Source: an uncultured Verrucomicrobia subdivision 3 bacterium (GTDB lineage Bacteria; Verrucomicrobiota; Verrucomicrobiia; Limisphaerales; UBA11358). Taken from it: 36,880 nucleotides of DNA. The DNA lies in contig CAIXBQ010000026.1 of NCBI GenBank assembly GCA_903917705.1, positions 1 to 36,880 on the forward strand, written 5' to 3'. Position 1 is the stretch's first letter. Each line of letters starts with the position of its first letter. The notes below the pieces were generated by a model that was not told where the DNA came from, ran no database searches, and saw nothing but the letters and a program-made list of their open reading frames with translations. Position numbers and translations under genes: made by a program. Shown here one piece after another: positions 11,566 to 18,616 of this stretch.

Positions 11566-12564
11566 ATGGATCTCACCACCAATTATCTCGGTTTGAAACT
11601 GCGCTCGCCGCTGGTTGTCTCGGCTTCACCGCTCTCGGAGAATCTGGACAACCTCAAGCGCATGGAAGACGCCGGCGCCTCGGCCATCGTGCTGAATTCA
11701 CTGTTCGAGGAACAGTTGCGGCAGGATCGGCTGGAGCTGAACCAGAACCTGCAGCAGGGCACTGAAAGTTTTGCGGAGTCGCTGACTTATTTCCCGGAGG
11801 CGGAGGAATATCACCTCGGGCCGGAGGAATATCTCAAGCACGTCGCCGCCGCCAAAAAAACGACGCGCGTGCCGGTCATCGCCAGCCTGAACGGCTCCTC
11901 CGCCGGCGGCTGGACGAGCTATGCCAAACAGATCCAGCAGGCCGGCGCCGATGCGCTGGAGCTGAACATTTATTACATCCCCACGGACATGAACCTCACC
12001 GGCACCGAGGTCGAGATGACGTATCTCGACATCTTGAAGTCGGTTAAGTCCAACGTCACCATTCCGGTCGCGGTGAAGCTGAGCCCGTTCTTCAGCAACT
12101 TCGCGAACATGGCGAAGCGGCTCGACCAGGCCGGCGCGAACGGTCTGGTGCTGTTCAACCGCTTTTACCAGCCGGACATTGAATTGGAAACGCTGGAGGT
12201 GAAGCCGAACATCCTGTTGAGCACGCCGATGGCGATGCGCCTGCCGTTGCGCTGGATCGCGCTGCTGCATGGCCGCGTGAACGCCAGCCTCGCGGCGACC
12301 AGCGGCATCCACCGCGCCTCCGATGCGCTCAAGATGCTCATGGCCGGTGCCGACGTGACCATGCTCTGTTCGACCCTGCTCCGCCATGGCATCCCCCAGA
12401 TCGCCGCCATCGAGCGCGACCTGGTTTCCTGGCTCACGGAACATGAATACGAGTCGGTCAGCCAGTTGAAAGGCAGCTTGAGCCAGAAAAATTGCGCGGA
12501 GCCGGCGGCATTCGAGCGCGCGCAGTACATGAAGGCGTTGACCGGCTATACCGCGGCACATTGA
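11566..12564 (+). CDS. Dihydroorotate-dehydrogenase-like flavoprotein of the nifJ neighbourhood
   Basis: The 332-residue TIM-barrel protein belongs to the PyrD/DHODH-like family. Visible strands and loops include LRSPLVVSASPLSENLDNLK, VIASLNGSSAGGW, a VKLSPFF strand with the FMN-contacting lysine, LVLFNRFYQPDI and a late MLCSTLLRHG phosphate-binding segment. The orotate-binding motif of true PyrD (N-x-S-x-PN) is replaced by ELNIYYIPTD. It is therefore probably not the pyrimidine enzyme and has another substrate, unknown to me. It is the second gene of a pair with nifJ; this pairing recurs in other bacteria from my general knowledge, suggesting a redox role beside pyruvate oxidation. Confidence 0.85.
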   Translation: MDLTTNYLGLKLRSPLVVSASPLSENLDNLKRMEDAGASAIVLNSLFEEQLRQDRLELNQNLQQGTESFAESLTYFPEAEEYHLGPEEYLKHVAAAKKTTRVPVIASLNGSSAGGWTSYAKQIQQAGADALELNIYYIPTDMNLTGTEVEMTYLDILKSVKSNVTIPVAVKLSPFFSNFANMAKRLDQAGANGLVLFNRFYQPDIELETLEVKPNILLSTPMAMRLPLRWIALLHGRVNASLAATSGIHRASDALKMLMAGADVTMLCSTLLRHGIPQIAAIERDLVSWLTEHEYESVSQLKGSLSQKNCAEPAAFERAQYMKALTGYTAAH

Positions 12565-13178
12565 TTTGACCTTGGGTATTCAATTCTTGATTGCCTGACG
12601 CCCTTTGGTGGAATGGCTCGTCCTGTCATGGGCGAGCCACAAATCAATTACCTTAATTAAGGACTAGCTGGCCTGTTGCATCCCTATTTTCGATGGCGCG
12701 GTTGCAAAAAAGGGGTCCCATGACGGACTGGATTCTGTGTCCCAAGGTGACAGTGTAAAATATCCGGGCACCGCGCCATGTTTTCGTTCCCTCGTATTCC
12801 ACACCCGCTCCGGGTTGCAGGGTGATTCATACTGGCGCTATGGCGCTGGCAGTCGCCTGCTGACTCCATGCCGGTAAAATATGGTTTCCAATGGTGAAAC
12901 CACCAATGATTCGGCGAGGTTCTCGCGAAATCGCTAATGAATTCTCTAGCACGATACCCGCGCGGGTTTGATTCTTCCCATCAACAGCTCCATTGATGAT
13001 CAAGTAATTGCGTGTCCACGCTAAAAGTGCGGTAGCTCAGTCTTCAATTGATTCCTTATCCGGCCCAAACGCCATGTTTTTGGAGTGTTGGGGCGTGATT
13101 TTAATGCCGTTTTAATGGAATAGCACCTGATTTTGATTAGGCCCCCCGCCGCGGTTGAGCCAAAGTAGCCCTGTATTT
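12565..13178 (+). other. 614-bp intergenic leader upstream of the kdp operon
   Basis: A hairpin lies near the left end (listed separately). The rest has no ORF with coding character. The kdp promoter should be near its right end, but I could not name a -35/-10 pair or a KdpE site. I looked for the core of a c-di-AMP (ydaO) riboswitch, which often precedes kdp genes, and did not see it. The segment around 12690-12775 has lower-complexity text that may be a decayed insertion. Confidence 0.4.
12614..12639 (+). terminator. Hairpin after the DHOD-like gene, possible terminator
   Basis: TGGCTCGTCC and GGGCGAGCCA pair over 10 bp with one G-T pair around TGTCAT, 50 bases after the stop codon. The following bases are A/T-rich but lack a clean T-run, so termination is uncertain. 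Confidence 0.45.
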
Positions 13179-13262
13179 ATGACTGACCTGATATATATCG
13201 CCGCCGTCGCCCTGTTTTTTGTGGCGGGCGAACTTTACGCCCATTGGTGCGAAAAACTCTAG
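13179..13262 (+). CDS. 27-residue membrane peptide at the head of the kdp operon
   Basis: ATG 13179 opens a 27-codon frame whose product starts MTDLIYIAAVALFFVAGE and ends HWCEKL: one hydrophobic membrane span followed by a short charged tail. It sits 6 bases before kdpF with no other gene near, so it is cotranscribed with kdp. Its size and design match KdpF-like single-span subunits, and I recall similar tiny ORFs with a C-terminal C-E-x-L tail before kdpF in other genomes. It probably associates with the Kdp complex, but no function is established. Confidence 0.6.
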   Translation: MTDLIYIAAVALFFVAGELYAHWCEKL

Positions 13263-13268
13263 AGATTT

Positions 13269-13352
13269 ATGGAAAACATTATTGCCGGCCTCATTGCCGT
13301 CGCGCTGTTCGGCTATCTGTTCATCGCGATGGTTTATCCTGAAAGATTTTAA
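13269..13352 (+). CDS. kdpF: Kdp K+-ATPase small stabilising subunit KdpF
   Basis: The 27-residue single-span peptide begins MENIIAGLIAVALFGYLF and ends AMVYPERF. The final P-E-R-F is the hallmark of KdpF, which lies in the membrane next to KdpA and stabilises the KdpFABC complex. It is 12 bases before kdpA. Confidence 0.9.
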   Translation: MENIIAGLIAVALFGYLFIAMVYPERF

Positions 13353-13364
13353 ACACTGCCAACC

Positions 13365-15281
13365 ATGAACACTTCCGGCTGGTTACAACTCGGCCTTTTC
13401 GTCGGCGCGCTTGCGCTCATCACCAAACCGATGGGGCTTTACCTCATGCAGGTGCTTGATCCCAAGGGCAAAACCTGGCTTGACCCGGTGATCCGTCCGC
13501 TCGAACGCCTTTCCTACTGGGGCATGGGGGTGCGCCCGGATCAGGAGCAAAACTGGCGGCAATATACCTGGGCCATGCTGCTGTTCAGCCTGGTGAGCTG
13601 CGTGTTCACTTATGCCATCCTGCGGCTGCAAAATCATCTGCCGCTCAATCCGCAGGGTTTTGGCGCGCTTTCGCCGCATCTGGCGTTCAACACCGCCGTC
13701 AGCTTCACCACCAACACCAATTGGCAGAGCTATTCCGGCGAATCCACGATGTCCTATCTTTCGCAGATGGTCGCGCTGGTGATCCACAACTTCGCCTCCG
13801 CCGCCACCGGCATCGCCATCGCGGCGGCGCTGGTGCGCGGGCTCGCACGGCATTCGACGCAACTGCTTGGCAATTTCTGGGTGGACCTGGTGCGCGTCAC
13901 TTACTACCTGCTGGTGCCGGCTTGTCTGGTTTTTGCGGTCGTGCTGGTGTCGCAAGGCATGATTCAAAATTTCAAGCCTTACACCACGGCGAAGCTCGTG
14001 GAAGCTTACACCATCCAAGTCCATAAAACCGACGACAAAGGCCAGCCCGTGACCACGAGCGTGGCCGTCACGGTGTCGGCCCCGAAGCTCGATGACAAGG
14101 GGCAACCGCTGATGACCAATGGCGTGGCCGTCATGGCGGTGGTGCCGCAACTTGACGCCAAGGGCCAGCCGGTCATGACCAATGTGGCCGTCATGGTGGA
14201 TCAAAAAGTGGAGGAGCAAGCCATCGTGCAGGGCCCGATGGCCTCGCAGGTCGCCATCAAAATGCTTGGCACCAACGGCGGCGGCTATGCAAACGCGAAT
14301 GCGGCATTTCCGTTTGAGAATCCGACGCCGCTCTCCAACTTTTTGCAAATGCTGGCCATCTTCGCAATTGGCAGCGGCCTCACCTATTACCTGGGCCGCA
14401 TGACCAAAAACCAGCGCCACGGCTGGTCCATCTGGGGCGCGATGATGATCTTGTTCCTCGCCGGAGCGCTGTTTTGCTGGTGGGCTGAATCCGGGGGCAA
14501 CCCGATTCACCAGCAGCTCGGGGTGGCGGCGGCGGACGGGAATATGGAAGGCAAGGAAGTTCGTTTCGGCATTTTCAATTCCGCCTTGTTCGCCACGGTC
14601 ACGACCGATGCCTCGTGCGGCGCGGTCAATTCCATGCATGATTCCTTCACCGCGCTCGGCGGGCTGGTGCCGCTGTTCAACATCCAGCTCGGCGAAATCA
14701 TCATCGGCGGCGTGGGGGCCGGACTATACGGAATGCTCGTCTTCGTCGTGCTGGCGGTGTTCATCGCCGGGCTGATGGTCGGGCGCACGCCGGAGTATCT
14801 TGGTAAAAAAATCCAGTCGTTCGAGGTGAAGATGGCGATGCTGGCGCTGCTGATTCTCTGCCTGACGATCCTCGGCTTCTCGGCCTGGGCGGTGGTAAGC
14901 GATTGGGGTCTGGCTGGACTCAACAACTCCGGCCCGCACGGCTTGAGCGAAATTCTCTACGCCTATTCCTCCTGTGTTGGCAACAACGGCAGCGCGTTCG
15001 CCGGCCTCACCGCCAACACGCCCTGGTATGACACCACGCTCGGCATCGCCATGCTGTTCGGCCGGTTTCTGATGATTATTCCCGTCATGGCCCTGGCCGG
15101 GTCGCTCGCGCAGAAAAAACTCGTGCCGGCTAGCGCGGGAACCTTCCCCGTCTCGGGTGGCACCTTCATCATCCTGCTGATTGGCACGGTGCTGCTGGTC
15201 GGCGCTCTGAACTTCCTGCCCGTGCTCGCGCTCGGCCCGATTGTGGAGCACTTCCTGATGCTCCAGGGCAAACTGTTTTAA
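13365..15281 (+). CDS. kdpA: K+-transporting ATPase K+-channel subunit KdpA with a repeat insertion
   Basis: KdpA is the K+-selective, channel-like subunit of KdpFABC and binds K+ for high-affinity uptake. All four selectivity-filter segments are visible: TNTNWQSYSGE (from residue 116), LGTNGGGYANAN (from 301), TTDASCGAVNSM and VGNNGSAFAG. The protein is 638 residues against roughly 560 for the family. The extra length lies between the QNFKPY segment (residue 201) and the conserved QGPMASQ-AIKMLG (289). That stretch includes three copies of a KGQP-containing unit (residues 222-280). The surplus sits in a loop outside the membrane core, so the pump is probably functional. The start ATG follows kdpF directly. 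Confidence 0.95.
   Translation: MNTSGWLQLGLFVGALALITKPMGLYLMQVLDPKGKTWLDPVIRPLERLSYWGMGVRPDQEQNWRQYTWAMLLFSLVSCVFTYAILRLQNHLPLNPQGFGALSPHLAFNTAVSFTTNTNWQSYSGESTMSYLSQMVALVIHNFASAATGIAIAAALVRGLARHSTQLLGNFWVDLVRVTYYLLVPACLVFAVVLVSQGMIQNFKPYTTAKLVEAYTIQVHKTDDKGQPVTTSVAVTVSAPKLDDKGQPLMTNGVAVMAVVPQLDAKGQPVMTNVAVMVDQKVEEQAIVQGPMASQVAIKMLGTNGGGYANANAAFPFENPTPLSNFLQMLAIFAIGSGLTYYLGRMTKNQRHGWSIWGAMMILFLAGALFCWWAESGGNPIHQQLGVAAADGNMEGKEVRFGIFNSALFATVTTDASCGAVNSMHDSFTALGGLVPLFNIQLGEIIIGGVGAGLYGMLVFVVLAVFIAGLMVGRTPEYLGKKIQSFEVKMAMLALLILCLTILGFSAWAVVSDWGLAGLNNSGPHGLSEILYAYSSCVGNNGSAFAGLTANTPWYDTTLGIAMLFGRFLMIIPVMALAGSLAQKKLVPASAGTFPVSGGTFIILLIGTVLLVGALNFLPVLALGPIVEHFLMLQGKLF
14028..14204 (+). repeat. Three tandem imperfect repeats coding an insertion in KdpA
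   Basis: The peptide units KTDDKGQPVTTSVAVTVSAP, KLDDKGQPLMTNGVAVMAVV and QLDAKGQPVMTNVAVMVDQ are about 20 residues each (about 60 bases). Copies 2 and 3 are the most alike, indicating recent duplication. They lie in the loop before the second filter segment of KdpA. Confidence 0.9.
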
Positions 15282-15286
15282 CCAAT

Positions 15287-15321
15287 GACAATCGTAAATC
15301 GTCATTCGTAAATCGTGGATT
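15287..15321 (+). repeat. Heptamer (7-bp) array between kdpA and kdpB
   Basis: Consecutive 7-mers read GACAATC, GTAAATC, GTCATTC, GTAAATC, GTGGATT. The alternative GTG start of kdpB at 15315 lies in the last unit. GTAAATC is the reverse complement of the GATTTAC unit found at 25859. AATGAC (15284-15289) and GTCATT (15301-15306) can pair. Confidence 0.75.
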
Positions 15322-15323
15322 TT

Positions 15324-17366
15324 ATGACTCACAAAGCTCCTTCACTTTTCGATTGGAAAATTGCCGGCCCGGCCGTGGGCGACGCCTTCAAAAAGCTCGA
15401 CCCGCGCCTGATGGTCAGGAACCCCGTCATGTTTGTGACGATGGTTGGCGCCGCGCTGACAACGGCCGGCATTTTCACGGCGACGGCGGATCGCAGCTTC
15501 ATCGCGCAGCTCGCGGTCTGGCTCTGGTTCACCGTTTTGTTCGCCAACTTCGCCGAGGCCGTGGCCGAAGGCCGGGGCAAGGCGCAAGCCCAGGCGTTGC
15601 GCGGCACGCGGGTCAATACCGTGGCGCGCCGCGTCGGTAAAAACGGCATGGTGGAAGAGGTCAGCGCCAACGGCCTGGGCAAAGGCGATATCGTCCTCGT
15701 GTCTGCCGGCGAAATCATCCCGGCCGACGGCGACGTCATCGAAGGCGCGGCCACGGTGGATGAATCGGCCATCACCGGCGAATCCGCTCCCGTCATCCGC
15801 GAAAGCGGCGGCGACCGCAGCGCCGTCACCGGCGGCACGCGCGTGCTGTCCGACGAAATCAAAATCCGGATCTCCATCAATCCCGGCGAGGGCTTTCTGG
15901 ATCGCATGATCGCGCTGGTCGAAGGCGCGGCCCGCCAGAAAACCCCGAATGAAATCGCGCTTACGATTTTGCTTTCGGCGCTTACGCTGATTTTCCTGCT
16001 CGTCTGCGTGACGTTGAAGCCGTTCGGCCTGTATTCCGCCACGGTGTTCTCCGTGCCGGTGCTGATCGCGCTGCTGGTGTGTTTGATTCCCACGACCATC
16101 GGCGGCTTGCTTAGCGCCATCGGCATCGCGGGCATGGACCGCCTGCTGCAGCACAACGTCCTCGCGATGAGCGGCCGCGCGGTGGAGGCCGCCGGCGACG
16201 TGGATGTGCTGTTGCTCGACAAGACCGGCACCATCACGCTCGGTAACCGGCAGGCCACCGAGTTCATTCCCGCGCCGCTCGTCACCATCGAACGTCTCGC
16301 CGACGCCGCGCAGCTCGCGTCGCTGGCCGACGAAACGCCCGAGGGCCGCAGCATCGCCGTGCTGGCCAAGGAAAAATTCGGCCTGCGCGGCCGCGAAGTC
16401 GCCGCCCCGCACGCCCAGTTTGTGCCGTTCACCGCGCAGACCCGCATGAGCGGCGTGGATTTGGCCGCCGTTGATGGCCAGCCCGCGCGGCGCATCCGCA
16501 AAGGGGCGGCGGAAGCGATGAAGGTTTTCGTGGACCGCGAGGGCGGTCTGTTTCCCAAAGTCGTTTCCGACGCGGTTGACCATATTGCCCGTTCCGGCGG
16601 CACGCCGCTCGTCGTGGCCGAGGGTCGCGAGGTGCTGGGCGTGATTCAGCTCAAGGACATCGTCAAAGGCGGCATCAGGGAGCGCTTCGCGCAGCTTCGC
16701 AAAATGGGCATCCGCACCGTGATGATCACCGGCGACAACAAGCTAACCGCCACCGCCATTGCCGCCGAGGCCGGTGTGGACGATTTTCTGGCCGAGGCAA
16801 AACCCGAAGACAAGCTCGCGCTCATCCGCCGGGAACAGGCGGGCGGGCGCATGGTGGCGATGATTGGCGACGGCACGAACGATGCGCCCGCGCTCGCCCA
16901 GGCGGACGTCGGCGTGGCGATGAACACCGGCACGCAGGCGGCGAAGGAGGCCGGCAACATGGTGGATCTCGACTCGAATCCGACCAAGCTCATCGAGATC
17001 ATCGAAATCGGCAAGCAGTTGCTCATCACGCGCGGTTCGCTGACCACGTTCAGCATCGCGAACGACGTGGCGAAATATTTTGCCATCATCCCCGCGATGC
17101 TGATGGGCACGTTTCCCGCCATCGCGCCGCTCAACGTCATGCGCCTGCACAGCCCGAACAGCGCCATCTTGAGTGCGATCATCTTCAACGCCCTCATCAT
17201 CGTCGCGCTGATTCCGCTGGCGCTGCGCGGCGTGAAGTTCAAGCCCATCGGCGCGCTCGCCATTTTGCAGCGCAACCTGCTCATCTACGGTCTGGGTGGC
17301 GTCATTATTCCGTTTGCCGGCATCAAGGCCATTGACGTCATCATCACCGCGCTCAAGCTCATTTAA
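15324..17366 (+). CDS. kdpB: K+-transporting P-type ATPase subunit KdpB
   Basis: KdpB is the catalytic P-type ATPase subunit that powers K+ uptake through KdpA. The 680-residue product (E. coli about 682) has the actuator TGES (151-154), the phosphorylated Asp in DKTGT (D299), TGDN (from 469) and the hinge GDGTNDAP (515-522). The membrane segments, including the late [19 protein letters not shown] helix, are present, so it looks complete. ATG 15324 is preferred; an in-frame GTG at 15315 lies in a heptamer array and would add three residues. It is 42 bases after kdpA and 4 bases before kdpC. Confidence 0.97.
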   Translation: MTHKAPSLFDWKIAGPAVGDAFKKLDPRLMVRNPVMFVTMVGAALTTAGIFTATADRSFIAQLAVWLWFTVLFANFAEAVAEGRGKAQAQALRGTRVNTVARRVGKNGMVEEVSANGLGKGDIVLVSAGEIIPADGDVIEGAATVDESAITGESAPVIRESGGDRSAVTGGTRVLSDEIKIRISINPGEGFLDRMIALVEGAARQKTPNEIALTILLSALTLIFLLVCVTLKPFGLYSATVFSVPVLIALLVCLIPTTIGGLLSAIGIAGMDRLLQHNVLAMSGRAVEAAGDVDVLLLDKTGTITLGNRQATEFIPAPLVTIERLADAAQLASLADETPEGRSIAVLAKEKFGLRGREVAAPHAQFVPFTAQTRMSGVDLAAVDGQPARRIRKGAAEAMKVFVDREGGLFPKVVSDAVDHIARSGGTPLVVAEGREVLGVIQLKDIVKGGIRERFAQLRKMGIRTVMITGDNKLTATAIAAEAGVDDFLAEAKPEDKLALIRREQAGGRMVAMIGDGTNDAPALAQADVGVAMNTGTQAAKEAGNMVDLDSNPTKLIEIIEIGKQLLITRGSLTTFSIANDVAKYFAIIPAMLMGTFPAIAPLNVMRLHSPNSAILSAIIFNALIIVALIPLALRGVKFKPIGALAILQRNLLIYGLGGVIIPFAGIKAIDVIITALKLI

Positions 17367-17370
17367 CCTT

Positions 17371-17970
17371 ATGAAAAACCTATTCGCCGAAATCCGCGCC
17401 GCCGTGATGGTCACGTTTGCGCTCGCCGTCGTCTGCTGCGGGATTTATCCGCTCGCCGTGTTCGGGGTCGGGCAAGCCCTGTTCTCTGACCAAGCCAACG
17501 GCAGTCTGATTGTCGGCAAGGACGGCACGGTCCACGGCTCGCGCCTGATCGGCCAGCCGTTCACCGCCGATAAATATTTCCATCCGCGCCCCTCCGATGC
17601 GGGCGCCAATGGCATGGCCTACGACCCGACCAGTTCCAGCGGCAGCAACCTTGGCCCGACCTCGCAAAAGCTGAACGATGCCATCAAGCAAAACATCGCG
17701 GACTATCGCGCGCAAAACAATCTCGCCACCAACGCGCCCGTGCCGGCCGACGCCGTGACCGCCTCCGCGAGCGGCCTGGACCCGCACATCAGTTTGCGCA
17801 ACGCCGAGCTGCAGGCTCCGCGTGTGGCCAAGGTGCGCGGCCTGAGCCTGGACCAGGTGCGCGAACTCATTCGGGCGAACACGGATTCCGCCAGCCTCGG
17901 CATTCTCGGCGTACCGGGCGTGAATGTGCTTCCGCTCAACCTCGCGCTGGACGCGCTGGCGGCGAAATAA
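17371..17970 (+). CDS. kdpC: K+-transporting ATPase subunit KdpC
   Basis: The 199-residue subunit has one N-terminal membrane span (about residues 9-32) and a periplasmic domain. Family motifs are visible: [44 protein letters not shown] and RVAKVRG with a C-terminal [16 protein letters not shown]. KdpC assists the assembly and K+ affinity of KdpFABC. It starts four bases after kdpB, consistent with tight co-translation, and precedes a universal stress gene. Confidence 0.97.
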   Translation: MKNLFAEIRAAVMVTFALAVVCCGIYPLAVFGVGQALFSDQANGSLIVGKDGTVHGSRLIGQPFTADKYFHPRPSDAGANGMAYDPTSSSGSNLGPTSQKLNDAIKQNIADYRAQNNLATNAPVPADAVTASASGLDPHISLRNAELQAPRVAKVRGLSLDQVRELIRANTDSASLGILGVPGVNVLPLNLALDALAAK

Positions 17971-17987
17971 AGCGGTCGCGGCGAATT

Positions 17988-18536
17988 ATGATCATCCGCC
18001 GTAACCCGGCCATGAGCGCGACCAATCCATTAACGCCGGCAAATGGGATCGCTCTCCGGCGGGATGCCGTGAATTTCACGCGGGTGCTGGTGCCGGTTGA
18101 CTTTTCGGCCGGCACGCTCGAAACCTTGCGTTATGCCAGGGCGCTGGTGGAAGCATCCGGCGTGGTGGTGGATGTGCTGCATGTCGTTCAGCCCGGCTCG
18201 GGCCGGTATGGGACGGCCATGACGGGTTCCGGCTTGATTCACACCATGATTGAAGGCATCCGTCAGGAATTGAACAAGCTGGTCGGAATCTTGTGGGGGA
18301 ATGAAGCCGGGATGCCCGTTTCCATCCGCGTGCGTGAAGGCCGCGTGGATGAGGTCATTCTTCGCGAGGCCGATGCCACCCGCGCCTCACTCATCGTCAT
18401 GGGAATGCGCAATCGCAGCTGGCTGTCAAGGTTGGGGCGGCGCCACATCGTGAAGCATGTCATTCAAAACGCGCCCTGTCCCGTCATGGTGTTGCGACCC
18501 GGCACGATGGTTTCCGAACGCCTCTCCGCCCGGTGA
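17988..18536 (+). CDS. Universal stress protein (UspA family)
   Basis: The 182-residue product has one Usp domain from about residue 29: the first strand VLVPVDFSAG, then VDVLHVVQPG, ASLIVMGMRNRS (the usual G-x2-G-x9-G ATP loop is only partly recognisable: MGMRNRSWLSRLGRRHIVKHVI) and the last strand CPVMVLRPG. An N-terminal tail of about 28 residues is extra; Met12 is an alternative start. It sits between kdpC and kdpD in the operon. KdpD itself contains a Usp domain, and in E. coli UspC scaffolds KdpDE signalling under salt stress, so a role in Kdp signalling is a reasonable inference. Confidence 0.9.
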   Translation: MIIRRNPAMSATNPLTPANGIALRRDAVNFTRVLVPVDFSAGTLETLRYARALVEASGVVVDVLHVVQPGSGRYGTAMTGSGLIHTMIEGIRQELNKLVGILWGNEAGMPVSIRVREGRVDEVILREADATRASLIVMGMRNRSWLSRLGRRHIVKHVIQNAPCPVMVLRPGTMVSERLSAR

Positions 18537-18616
18537 TTTATCCGTCGTGGGATGGGGCGCAGCCAGCCCGGATCTTTTTAAGCTGAATTTCCCGGCGAAC
18601 TCATTAAGCTGATTTT

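Noticed and set aside
12690..12775. Possible insertion-sequence remnant in the kdp leader
   Set aside because: The text GTCCCAAGGTGACAG looks IS-end-like to me, but there is no partner inverted repeat, duplication or transposase fragment.
12565..13178. c-di-AMP (ydaO) riboswitch before kdp
   Set aside because: I looked for its conserved core and paired elements and did not find them.
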